Translations under genes and position numbers: made by a program | Part shown: in pieces, positions 55,389 through 63,849 of the stretch | Numbering within the stretch: the first letter of the stretch is position 1 | How the letters are laid out: each line of letters opens with the position of its first letter | Notes under the pieces: generated by a model | Database searches by the model: none | What the model saw: only the letters and a program-made list of their open reading frames with translations | Told to the model about the DNA's origin: nothing | DNA from: an uncultured Pirellula sp. | Lineage (GTDB): Bacteria > Planctomycetota > Planctomycetia > Pirellulales > Pirellulaceae | NCBI GenBank assembly: GCA_903930765.1 | Contig: CAIYZV010000285.1 | Coordinates: 1 to 64,000, forward strand | Direction of reading: 5' to 3' | Length of the DNA: 64,000 bases

Positions 55389-57731
55389 ATGAAACGTCTG
55401 GCGTTGGTGCGTGGCGTGGTTCGTCAAAGGCTTCCAAGTCAGCAAATCCAGATACGCTCCATTCATGCGTGGGACTTACGAATTGTGAATATGCCGATGG
55501 TTACGAGGATTCTCCTCATCTGGTCGCTGGTCGTGACAGGGGGACTGTTTCTCGCGACTGGGCCCTTCGACGTCATGCGTGTCGATGTCATGCGTGTCGG
55601 TTTGGGGGCGGTGCACGGTCAGGATGCCATCGAGGGATCCGGTAAACCGGCGGATGCACTCAAGCAGGCTCGTCTTATCCGGGTGCCGGTACCCACTACG
55701 GTGGAAGTGGAAAGCCGAGTCATCAACACCCTTGAGAGTTTGACTGCTCGCCAGCAAGGAAATGATCGCCCGATGGCGATTCTCGAATTTGTAGCCGCCG
55801 ATGAGCTGCGTAACGGCGATGGGAGTATAACGGCGATTGGACAAGGCACCTCCTTCGAGCGAGCGTTGGCGATTGCACGATTTCTAAGCGGTCCGAAAGG
55901 GGCTCGGATTCGTACCGTCGCTTACATTCCCGAATCGATTCGTGGGCATGCGGTGCTGATCGCGCTCGGATGCGAAGAGATCGCTATGAGTCCTGCTGCG
56001 GAGATCGGTCAAGCGGGGATCGATGAGTCGCCGGTAGAGGCGACGGTTTTGCAGGCCTATCTCGATATTGCATCGCGGCGTGGCGTCTTTCCATCCGCTG
56101 CGGTCCGGTCCATGTTGGACCCGGGTGAAGGCTTGGTCCGCTTCCAACTCGATGATGGCAGTTTTGTTTACAAGACATCTGCCGAATTGCAGAACGCATT
56201 GCGTCCTGAGAACGTCGCCTTGGAATCCTCGCTAGTGCCAGTCAACCAAATGGCAACTTTTTCAGGGCATGAATTGCGTTCGTGGCGGTGGATTACTCAT
56301 ACGGTACCCACCCGAGAGCAATTAGCGCCCATCTTGAAATTGGAGATGGATGCCCGTGAGAAACCGACTTTTGATTTGCCTCGAAAAGCGATGCGCACTC
56401 ACCTTCGAGGAATCATCGGTCATCGACAGGTTAACCGGGTCATTCGGGCAATCGAAGACTCCATCACCAACGATCAATCGAACCTAATCCTGATCGATCT
56501 CGATTCCCCAGGCGGGAATTTCGAGGAAAGCTTGCGACTCGCCTTTTATCTGAGCAGCATCCCTCCCGATCAAGCGGAGGTGGTGGTCTATATCAGCGGG
56601 CAAGCGAGATCCGATGCCTCGTTGATCGCGATGGCAGCCGATACCATCAGCATGGGGGAACGGGCGATACTTGGGGGTTTCGGAGAAGCTAGTATCGCAC
56701 CGGCAGATGTTGAGAGTCGTAAAGAAAGCTTGATGAAGTTCGCGAGCGTCGCCGGCCGCATGAACGGCGACATCGCAGGGTGCCTATGTCCTGATGTTGC
56801 CGTTCACGAGTTTCGCAGCGCGGACGGGCGGCGTTCTCGTCAAGTCGTTGGGTGGCAGGAGGGCGATGGTGGCAAACTTCCCTTGTGGGTTCAAGGCCCC
56901 GCGGAGAATTACAGTGACGGACTGAGTGCGGAAAAGGCGATGGCGCTGGGAATCGCGTCCGATCGAAGCCCTTCTTTGGAAGCCGTCGGTCGCGGTTTCG
57001 GGCTGAATGCCCTTCCCATCGAAAAGCAGACCAATCGGGTCGAGCAAGCCGTCGAGTGGATAGCTTCGCAGCGCTGGTTAACCTTTCTTCTTTTCATGGT
57101 GGGGATTATTTGCTTGAGCACCGAGCTCAGCACGCCCGGGGTCGGCGTTCCAGGTGCGATCGCTCTCGTCTGCTTCCTCCTTTTCTTTTGGATCAATATG
57201 TTCCAAGGCACCGTCGAGTGGCTTGAGATCCTTTTGATCGGCGGTGGGGTCTTGTGTTTGGCGAGCGAGATTTTTCTACTGCCCGGTTTCGGCATCTTTG
57301 GCATTGTTGGTCTAGGAATGTTGGCATTAGGCTTGGTACTCGCTGGGCAAACGTTCGTGATACCGACCAATGCCTATCAGCGAGAGCAACTGATCCACGG
57401 TTTTGGGCAGCTAGGGTTCGGAGTACTGGTGTTGTTTGGGACTGCAATTGCCTTCCGCAAGCAGCTGGCGAACCTACCAATGGTACGATGGTTTGCGCTC
57501 CAGCCACCATCGCAGGATCGTGTTGAATCACAAGACGAACAAATGCAAGAAGAACGCCGCGCGCTTTTGGGGCGTCGGGGAACCACCATGACGCGATGCA
57601 ATCCCTACGGTAAAGCCATCGTTCTCGATCGGGTGGTGGAAGTAACTTCGGGTAGTCAATGGATTGATGAAGGGGTCGAGGTCGAAGTGGTCGATGTTCA
57701 TGAAAATCATTTTGTGATCAAGGCTCTCTGA
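55389..57731 (+). CDS. NfeD / ClpP-class membrane protein with duplicated protease-like domain
   Basis: About 780 residues; the start is uncertain (ATG 55389, or 55491 just before the hydrophobic segment RILLIWSLVVTGGLFLATG). Two ClpP/S49-like domains are seen: the first (about 90-260; EIGQAGIDESPVEA), the second (about 340-500; LIDLDSPGGNFEESLRLAFY, SMGERAILGGFGEA). At the catalytic serine position the second has Ser408 (RSDASLIAMAAD) but the first has Gly186 (IRGHAVLIALG). Several membrane helices (about 545-660) and a C-terminal NfeD OB-fold domain follow (GRRGTTMTRCNPYGKAIVL). NfeD proteins act with stomatin-like proteins in membrane quality control. It is coupled to the next gene (TGATG). 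Confidence 0.82.
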   Translation: MKRLALVRGVVRQRLPSQQIQIRSIHAWDLRIVNMPMVTRILLIWSLVVTGGLFLATGPFDVMRVDVMRVGLGAVHGQDAIEGSGKPADALKQARLIRVPVPTTVEVESRVINTLESLTARQQGNDRPMAILEFVAADELRNGDGSITAIGQGTSFERALAIARFLSGPKGARIRTVAYIPESIRGHAVLIALGCEEIAMSPAAEIGQAGIDESPVEATVLQAYLDIASRRGVFPSAAVRSMLDPGEGLVRFQLDDGSFVYKTSAELQNALRPENVALESSLVPVNQMATFSGHELRSWRWITHTVPTREQLAPILKLEMDAREKPTFDLPRKAMRTHLRGIIGHRQVNRVIRAIEDSITNDQSNLILIDLDSPGGNFEESLRLAFYLSSIPPDQAEVVVYISGQARSDASLIAMAADTISMGERAILGGFGEASIAPADVESRKESLMKFASVAGRMNGDIAGCLCPDVAVHEFRSADGRRSRQVVGWQEGDGGKLPLWVQGPAENYSDGLSAEKAMALGIASDRSPSLEAVGRGFGLNALPIEKQTNRVEQAVEWIASQRWLTFLLFMVGIICLSTELSTPGVGVPGAIALVCFLLFFWINMFQGTVEWLEILLIGGGVLCLASEIFLLPGFGIFGIVGLGMLALGLVLAGQTFVIPTNAYQREQLIHGFGQLGFGVLVLFGTAIAFRKQLANLPMVRWFALQPPSQDRVESQDEQMQEERRALLGRRGTTMTRCNPYGKAIVLDRVVEVTSGSQWIDEGVEVEVVDVHENHFVIKAL
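55569..55598. repeat. Tandem 15-bp duplication
   Basis: Units 55569-55583 and 55584-55598 differ at one base and encode DVMRV twice in the leader of the NfeD-like protein. Confidence 0.8.
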
Positions 57732-58903
57732 TGGTTTCGCGTACATCGATGGGTTGCGTATCAAGGACGACGAAGTTGAAGAAATTATTTCGAAGAACGC
57801 TGGCGTTGCTTTTCGCTGCAACGAGTTGGATGTCTATTTTCCAAGCTACTGTGCTGAGCCAGGCACCTGGGGAATCGGTAGAAGATCCGCTATCGGCCGC
57901 AAGGGTGTCAGAGAGTGTCATCGAAGGATCAAGCGACGAGGATGTCATGGATAGTCGTTGGAATCTGCCCCTTCCTACTTTAGGAGGCAAGCAGTTTTGG
58001 ACGGATCATCGATGGTGGTATGGCTGGAGGGTCCAGTACAACAAGATGGCGGATTCATGGCGGTTATTGGATCCCTCGTCGGTGCGCCGTGCGTGGGGGA
58101 CCAAGGAGGCGATGCTTGCCGAGTTGGCGAAGATCCAAGCGGATAATGAAAAGTCCCATACGGAACCAAGCGATGTGGTGGTGTTGCTGCATGGACTAAT
58201 GCGAAGCGCATCGAGCATGAAACCGATTCAGACGGCGATCGATGAACGTTACGCATCGAGGGATTCTGACCGCAAGGAACCCAGGTCAAATAAGGTTCCT
58301 GCGGTGGTATTGTTTACGTATTCCAGTACCCGCGAGTCGATAACCTCGCATGCAGAGGCGTTGCGAGAGGTTGTTGAGCATCTTCCCGGACGGCCACGTT
58401 TGCGATTCGTCGGCCATAGCTTGGGAAATATCGTGCTTCGAACCGCGATATCCCAGTGGCGCAGCCAAGGGGACCCGACCTTTGCATTGGATCGCATGGA
58501 GCGGGTGGTGATGCTCGGTCCTCCGAACCAAGGCTCCTCGTTTGCGAAGACGCTTGGTCAGTTGGGATTGTTTGAAACAATCACCGGCCATTCTGGGATG
58601 CAATTGGGACCGTCGTGGAATGAGTTCGCAGAAAGCTTAGACAGGCCTCCGTGTCCATTCGCGGTGATTGCTGGGGATCTGTCCCCGCTCAGGATTCGGA
58701 ATCCCTTTCTCAAGGGACCCAGCGATGGAGTGGTAACCATCGAAGAAGCAAAACTCGAGGGGATGGACGAGTTCATTACGGTTCCGGTCCTGCATTCCTT
58801 TCTGATGCGAGATTCAACGTGCGTGCAGACGACGGTGGATTATCTCTTCGAGGACGATGCGGGAGACGGTCACGCTGCCACAGAGCCGGATACGAAACCG
58901 TAG
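57731..58903 (+). CDS. Lipase-like alpha/beta-hydrolase (exported)
   Basis: A 390-residue protein with a basic N-terminus and a hydrophobic leader (about 21-42, ATSWMSIFQATVLSQ). The hydrolase core has VVLLHGLMRSASSM (oxyanion), nucleophile GHSLGNIVLR, VVMLGPPNQGSSFAK, a likely acid in GPSDGVVTIEEAKLEGMDEF and a late VLHSFLM histidine. This resembles triacylglycerol-lipase-like and PGAP1-type esterases. The ATG shares a base with the NfeD stop, so the two are expressed together, which suggests a joint role at the membrane (inference). Confidence 0.8.
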   Translation: MVSRTSMGCVSRTTKLKKLFRRTLALLFAATSWMSIFQATVLSQAPGESVEDPLSAARVSESVIEGSSDEDVMDSRWNLPLPTLGGKQFWTDHRWWYGWRVQYNKMADSWRLLDPSSVRRAWGTKEAMLAELAKIQADNEKSHTEPSDVVVLLHGLMRSASSMKPIQTAIDERYASRDSDRKEPRSNKVPAVVLFTYSSTRESITSHAEALREVVEHLPGRPRLRFVGHSLGNIVLRTAISQWRSQGDPTFALDRMERVVMLGPPNQGSSFAKTLGQLGLFETITGHSGMQLGPSWNEFAESLDRPPCPFAVIAGDLSPLRIRNPFLKGPSDGVVTIEEAKLEGMDEFITVPVLHSFLMRDSTCVQTTVDYLFEDDAGDGHAATEPDTKP

Positions 58904-58951
58904 TCCGTGATGCCCGCTAGAATGGACCTGTCCATGGATGCTCAACCGATG

Positions 58952-60400
58952 CTATTCGTTTGACGTCGCACTCAGGCAATACAAACTGGTGCGAGTTCTG
59001 ACGATCAAGTCTTTACCGACGGCGACAGGGGAGGCCAAGCAGCCCGCATCGAGGGTGTTCTCGTTAAGCACATTTCCTTCTCGGTCGACGACATGCGATT
59101 TGCCTTGCTCGTCGAAGCAGTAGATACGGCCCCCTGCAACGATGGGTGAGCTGCTGAAGTCACCTCCCAAGCGTTTCTGCCAAACCAATTCACCCGTTTC
59201 CGGATTCATGGCGGACAGAACACCGCGATCTTCGAGCGAGCAAAGAAGATTGCCCAAGAAAACCGGTGAAGGTTTGCAGCCGATGGCGCGTGTTGATTGC
59301 CAACGGACGTGTGTTTGTGTGATATCACCATTGCCGGTTGGATCGATCGCCAGCAATTTGGCTTTGCTGAATCCCGAGCTGAGGTAAAGGTGCCGTCCAT
59401 CGAATAGTGGACGGATAGCGCTGGAGTGCTCTTCGTAACGGACTCGCCACAGTTCTTTGCCAGTGCTGGGCTCGTACGCGATGACCGCTTTCGCTGCAGG
59501 GCTGATCAATTGGAGTTTATCTCCGACCTGGATCACGTGCGGCGTGCTATATGCTTTTTTCCAGTCGCCATCGTCGGTTCCATATTCGATAGCTCGGTCC
59601 GTTTTCCAAACCGTTTCCCCCGTATGCTTGTTGAGCGCGACGATGTACTGATAGTCGAATCCATCCATGCTGAAGATCAGCAAGTCGTTGAAGAGAATGG
59701 GACTCGATCCCGCTCCTCGGTAGTGATTGCAGGGCAAATCGCGCCGTTGCCATACGATCGATCCATCGTTCGGATTCAATGCCGCGGTACCGTAGGCACC
59801 GAAGGTGACATAGACATGTTGGCTATCGCAAATCGGGGTTGGGGATCCGTAGGAATTGAACTCGTGATAGTCTTTCTGGGTTTTCTCGTTGGTGAATAAA
59901 GGGCGATCGATCAAGATCTTGCCGTTCTCGCGATCGACTGCGAGGACGGACATAGTCAGTCCGTCATTGGTAGCGTTAGTGATCCAAATCTTGTTTCCCC
60001 AAACAATGGGCGAGGACCATGCTTTTCCGGGGACGTTGAGCCGCCATCGGACATTCTCACTCTCGCTCCAACGGATGGGTGGGTCGGCATCCTGGGCGGC
60101 AACTCCGTCTCCATGAGGACCCCGGTACTGAGGCCAAAGGCCTTGGCCCGCTTGTTGAATCTCTTGCTTCGTCCAAGCCCACTCGACGAGTTGGTTGTCG
60201 GGAGTGGTGCTAATGGTAACAGGTCGTACGGTTGCAATCGATTGCTGAGCCATGGCGTCGGGTGACGCGATGCATGAAATCGAAGCCGACAGAGCCATGA
60301 AGCCCCAGCGAGCTATGCCCCCCCAGCGAGCCGTAGTACTGTCGCGGTTCAGGACCGAGGAATGCAGGAAATGCGGCAGCGCGAGAGAGGGGGATCGCAT
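58952..60400 (-). CDS. Exported PQQ-type beta-propeller protein
   Basis: About 482 residues from ATG 60400, before a signal peptide (MALSASISCIASPDAMAQQ). An earlier opening at 60529 adds an unlikely stretch. The body is an eight-bladed-type propeller with recurring W-motifs such as AGQGLWPQYRGPHGDG, VYVTFGAYGTAALNPNDGSIVW, YIVALNKHTGETVWK, VIAYEPSTGKELWR and LSAMNPETGELVW. These blades occur in PQQ dehydrogenases and BamB; no PQQ-binding cysteine pair is obvious, so it may be a scaffold. The C-terminus ends in a short CxS tail (LYCLSATSNE). It converges on the lipase-like gene. Confidence 0.85.
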   Translation of the reverse strand: MRSPSLALPHFLHSSVLNRDSTTARWGGIARWGFMALSASISCIASPDAMAQQSIATVRPVTISTTPDNQLVEWAWTKQEIQQAGQGLWPQYRGPHGDGVAAQDADPPIRWSESENVRWRLNVPGKAWSSPIVWGNKIWITNATNDGLTMSVLAVDRENGKILIDRPLFTNEKTQKDYHEFNSYGSPTPICDSQHVYVTFGAYGTAALNPNDGSIVWQRRDLPCNHYRGAGSSPILFNDLLIFSMDGFDYQYIVALNKHTGETVWKTDRAIEYGTDDGDWKKAYSTPHVIQVGDKLQLISPAAKAVIAYEPSTGKELWRVRYEEHSSAIRPLFDGRHLYLSSGFSKAKLLAIDPTGNGDITQTHVRWQSTRAIGCKPSPVFLGNLLCSLEDRGVLSAMNPETGELVWQKRLGGDFSSSPIVAGGRIYCFDEQGKSHVVDREGNVLNENTLDAGCLASPVAVGKDLIVRTRTSLYCLSATSNE

Positions 60401-60531
60401 GGTGGGAGTTACTCGTGTTTGGGGGGAAGGTGCTCGTGTGGAGCCAATCATGACCGTCCCCATTATAGAAGAAAACGGCCGATCACAAGTTGTCGATCCA
60501 CTTCCTAGTTCAAGTTCCCCGCGGGACACTA

Positions 60532-61536
60532 TCAGCGAGAAAGAATTGCGATTCGGTAGCGATCGGCCAAGGCGAGGGTCCGTGTTCGATCGATAACGAT
60601 CGTTTTGCCTGCTTCGATCGCGATTGCCCGACCTCCGGCTTTCGCCATACGTTCGATTGTTTGAGGGCCGATCGTGGGCAGATCAAAACGCATGTCTTGC
60701 TGAGGCTTGGCGACCTTAACGAGCGACCAATGCCCCATGGGGCATAACATACCTGTCCGTTCGATGCATGCATCGGTACCTTCGACGGCTTCGACCGAGA
60801 GCACGGTTCGGTTCTTGACCGTGATCGATTGTCCGATGTCTAGCCCTCCCATGTGCTTTGCGATATCCCAGCCGAAATCGATATCGGACATTACGGAACG
60901 GCTCGGGCGACATTGCGTGAGGAGTCCGGTTTGTGCAATCAAGTCGGTTGCGTAGTCGGTACCCGGGACAACTTTCATTGCTCGTCGCTCAAACGAAGCG
61001 ACGACGGCACCGAGCAGCGTGTCGTCGGTCGTGGATCCATGCTTGGAAAACAGCGGGCGAATCATGGTCCGCATGCATTCCAGGTCGGGTGCATGCTGAA
61101 CCCAACCGAGTCCATGAAATAGGATCCGGTCTTTAAAAAGTTTTCCTGCCAAACAGACTCGCTCCACATCGTGTTCGGCGAAAAATCGTTGCATTGCTCC
61201 GAGTTTGCAAACACCAAACCATTTCATGTGATCGGCGAGCGTGTTGAGTTCCTCGGACGCATGATCGCGGATGGCAGCGATCGTGACAGAGCCTCCGAGT
61301 GCTCGCACGGCGTTAGCGACCTTGCCAGGGTATTCTCCCCAACCTGCGACGATACCGACGCGAAGGTTTGCGACGTTTGACACGGTGCCGTCTGACACGG
61401 TGCCGTCTGACACGGTGCCGTCTGACACGGTGCCGTTTGAGTCGGTGCCGTCTGACTGAGGGGCGGGTCGAAAAATGGCCAGGCTAGGACGGGTTTTGGA
61501 TGTTTGCTCGCGAGATGGTTGGGGAACCGATGCCAT
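60532..61536 (-). CDS. lpxI: LpxI-type UDP-2,3-diacylglucosamine pyrophosphatase
   Basis: A 334-residue protein of the LpxI (DUF1009) family, which cleaves UDP-2,3-diacylglucosamine to lipid X and UMP in lipid A synthesis. The core begins near residue 58 with LRVGIVAGWGEYPGKVA, followed by the family segments AIRDHASEEL, LAGKLFKDRI, DDTLLGAVVASFE and GRAIAIEAGKTIVID. The first 57 residues are extra compared with typical LpxI and include four to five GTVSD repeats from 15-bp tandem units. It is 11 bp downstream of lpxD, so the two form an operon, a common lipid A arrangement in Gram-negatives. Confidence 0.88.
   Translation of the reverse strand: MASVPQPSREQTSKTRPSLAIFRPAPQSDGTDSNGTVSDGTVSDGTVSDGTVSNVANLRVGIVAGWGEYPGKVANAVRALGGSVTIAAIRDHASEELNTLADHMKWFGVCKLGAMQRFFAEHDVERVCLAGKLFKDRILFHGLGWVQHAPDLECMRTMIRPLFSKHGSTTDDTLLGAVVASFERRAMKVVPGTDYATDLIAQTGLLTQCRPSRSVMSDIDFGWDIAKHMGGLDIGQSITVKNRTVLSVEAVEGTDACIERTGMLCPMGHWSLVKVAKPQQDMRFDLPTIGPQTIERMAKAGGRAIAIEAGKTIVIDRTRTLALADRYRIAILSR
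61381..61455. repeat. Five 15-bp tandem repeats in lpxI
   Basis: Units 61381-61395, 61396-61410 and 61411-61425 are identical (CACGGTGCCGTCTGA); 61426-61440 and 61441-61455 differ by one or two bases. They encode the GTVSD-type repeats at the N-terminus of the lpxI product. Confidence 0.9.
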
Positions 61537-61547
61537 GGTGGGTAGGG

Positions 61548-62600
61548 TTAATGGGATTCGTTGGTTTTGGATTGAAGCAACTGCTGCAATTCTTTCTCGA
61601 GTCGTTTGACGGTGCGTCTCATTTCAGGGAGTTTATTGATGGCCGCATAGATGGAGGCTTGTTCAAACCGAGGGATCGCGGGGCTTCCCAGGACGATCAG
61701 GTCGTCGGCGATGTCCGAGGCAACTCCAGACTGCGCACCAACCATCGTACGGTTGCCGATTTGGGTATGATCCCGCATACCTACCTGTCCGGCCAGGACT
61801 ACATAATCTCCGGTGCTGCAACTGCCAGCGATGCCGACTTGGGAGCAGATCAAGTTGTGCTGGCCGATGTTGCAGTTGTGCGCGATTTGAACAAGATTGT
61901 CGATTTTGGTCCCTCGGCCGATGCGTGTTGCGCCGTAGGTCCCTCGGTCCACGGTGCTATTAGCACCGATTTCTACATCGTCTTCGATTTCGACCCAGCC
62001 GAGTTGCGATGTAGGTTGATGATGACCTTCGACCATTCTGTAGCCGAAACCGTGGGCACCCAAAACGACACCAGCGTGCAGTGTCACACGATCTCCCAGA
62101 ATGGTACCTGGGTACAAAACGACTCCTGGATACAGCTGACAATCGCGTCCGACATGACAGCCTGGCATCAATGTTACGCCTCGGTGGAGATGCGTTCCGG
62201 CCCCCACTGTGCAACCGTCATCTACAGACACGAATGCATCGATGAAGCAATCGGAATGGATGTCTGTTGTCGGGTGAATGCATGCGGAGGGATGGACTCC
62301 AAAAGAACGCTGCAGCACATGGGTTGGTCGAAAAATTTGACAGATTTTGGCAAATGCGTCGTGGGGGTTCGTAACCACGATTTGTGGGAGTTCCAAGGAG
62401 TCGAACGATTTCGGAGTGACAACGGCCGACGCAGGAGAGGACTGAAGTTTCGGGATGTGCTTCTCATCATCGATGAGGGTGATGTACCCTGGCTTGGCAT
62501 CCGACAGAGGCGCGGCACCAGTTACCACGGCGTTGTGATGACCTGCGAATAATTCACCGTGGACTCGCGCGGCGAGGCTGGCCAGATCCATTGCTGTCAT
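61548..62600 (-). CDS. lpxD: UDP-3-O-acylglucosamine N-acyltransferase (LpxD)
   Basis: A 350-residue acyltransferase adding the second hydroxyacyl chain to UDP-3-O-acylglucosamine in lipid A synthesis. An N-terminal uridine-binding domain (about 1-100; [19 protein letters not shown]) is followed by a left-handed beta-helix of hexapeptide repeats ([26 protein letters not shown]) with the catalytic histidine in GAHGFGYRM and the signature [19 protein letters not shown]. The C-terminal coiled coil ([20 protein letters not shown]) trimerises. GGAAGGA lies before ATG 62600. It is the first gene of the lpxD-lpxI pair. Confidence 0.93.
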   Translation of the reverse strand: MTAMDLASLAARVHGELFAGHHNAVVTGAAPLSDAKPGYITLIDDEKHIPKLQSSPASAVVTPKSFDSLELPQIVVTNPHDAFAKICQIFRPTHVLQRSFGVHPSACIHPTTDIHSDCFIDAFVSVDDGCTVGAGTHLHRGVTLMPGCHVGRDCQLYPGVVLYPGTILGDRVTLHAGVVLGAHGFGYRMVEGHHQPTSQLGWVEIEDDVEIGANSTVDRGTYGATRIGRGTKIDNLVQIAHNCNIGQHNLICSQVGIAGSCSTGDYVVLAGQVGMRDHTQIGNRTMVGAQSGVASDIADDLIVLGSPAIPRFEQASIYAAINKLPEMRRTVKRLEKELQQLLQSKTNESH

Positions 62601-62907
62601 TTGCAGATTCCTTCCTTCGATTGTTCTTCTGGGGCACCGGTGCCCTGTGCCAGAGTTTAGCTAAGTTATCTCCGTTAAATCAACGTCGATTGGCGTGGCA
62701 ATTTCGCTAAGGATTCGCTACCGTACCGTCAAACTTCGAGCGATAGGTTCGGAAATTCCGGAGCAAAAAAACTCCAAACTTGGGTTAACTCCCGAGTCAG
62801 TTCCGGTTGGACGGTAGACAATGCTGTCCATGCGGCCTCGCTGAAATGGATTTTTAGTGGCAGTATTTCTTAGTGGAAGTATTTCAAGGAGGGAGAGCGG
62901 ATCGCGA
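62601..62907. promoter_or_regulatory. Divergent promoter region with a 14-bp palindrome
   Basis: This region between lpxD and the FtsQ-like gene contains a perfect palindrome, GGGCACCGGTGCCC, at 62632-62645, 32 bp upstream of the lpxD start, a place suited to a repressor or activator site. A strong ribosome-binding sequence AGGAGGGAG (62887-62895) precedes the plus-strand gene. Promoter boxes cannot be assigned with confidence. Confidence 0.4.
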
Positions 62908-63849
62908 ATGGCAACAGCGGATACCAACGCAACCAATTCGACTCAACCTATGTTTTGGAAGCACCTTTGGAATGTATTCAATTCAATACCGAGAGCGGCT
63001 TTGCTCAGTTTTATCGGCCCTTCGGTGCTCTTGCTGAGTGGGTATCTGGGTTGGCGGTATTACGGTGCGAAGGCGTTGGATAGCACTTATTACGCGATCA
63101 AGCCCGAGAACATTCATTTGACCAACACCCCGGCGTGGCTCAAGACCGACATTGTCCAAGAGGTTTATGACGGCAGTGGGTTATCCCGCATGTCGCTTTT
63201 AGACGACCAATCCGCGGCGGTGATCGCGAGATCGTTCGATGCCCATCCGTGGATCCGCAAGACGCATCGCGTTCAGAAGATGGCAGGTGGTCAAATCATG
63301 GTGAACGTCGAGTATCGGACGCCGATAGCGATGGTTCATTGTGAGGCGTCGATCGACGAAACGAGCGGCGGGCGGGCTTCTGAGAGTTTTCTGCCGGTGG
63401 ATACCGATGGGATCCTTTTACCTACGCGAGATTTTTCTCAGAGCGATATCTCTGAATACTTGCTAATTTACGCGAAGAATATCCGCGCATCCGAGTATCG
63501 ACGGGTAGGAACACCGCTCGGCGATTCTCAAATCGAGGATGCGGTGCTGCTGTGCCGTTTGCTCTCGCCGATTCGGAGCGATGCGAAGCTGGCGAGCGTT
63601 TACGTCTATCCATCACGAGAGAATGGAGTCGCCAAATGGAAGCTCGAGATTGCCACGCGCGGTGGACCTCGAATCCTTTGGGGAAGTGCGCCGGGACGCG
63701 AGAATTTCGGCGAACCCAGCGCGAACTCTAAATTGAAACGGCTGCTCGAAATTGCTGCGACCAAAGATCTATGGTCGAAGTCCGAGATCGATTTATCTCA
63801 AGGGGTATCGTTGACCCCGAAAACTAATCCTTTGCCCAGTAATCGATGA
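62908..63849 (+). CDS. FtsQ/DivIB-like POTRA membrane protein
   Basis: About 313 residues from ATG 62908. One membrane helix (about 32-50, ALLSFIGPSVLLLSGYLGW) is followed by a POTRA-like domain (about 105-150: ARSFDAHPWIRKTHRVQKMA, then IMVNVEYRTPIAMV) and a longer beta-rich region. The layout is that of FtsQ, which links divisome proteins. Many planctomycetes divide without FtsZ, so the role here is open. It is not beside other division genes. It could be another POTRA-type envelope protein. Confidence 0.55.
   Translation: MATADTNATNSTQPMFWKHLWNVFNSIPRAALLSFIGPSVLLLSGYLGWRYYGAKALDSTYYAIKPENIHLTNTPAWLKTDIVQEVYDGSGLSRMSLLDDQSAAVIARSFDAHPWIRKTHRVQKMAGGQIMVNVEYRTPIAMVHCEASIDETSGGRASESFLPVDTDGILLPTRDFSQSDISEYLLIYAKNIRASEYRRVGTPLGDSQIEDAVLLCRLLSPIRSDAKLASVYVYPSRENGVAKWKLEIATRGGPRILWGSAPGRENFGEPSANSKLKRLLEIAATKDLWSKSEIDLSQGVSLTPKTNPLPSNR

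Noticed and set aside
58922-58935. ATGGAC-CT-GTCCAT inverted repeat between convergent genes as a bidirectional terminator
   Set aside because: The loop is too tight and there is no T-run on either side; it may still form a weak stem.
61500-62552. 350-codon open frame on the plus strand opposite lpxD
   Set aside because: It mirrors lpxD, which has clear hexapeptide repeats and catalytic motifs; the antisense translation matches no family I know and has mixed, Cys-rich composition.
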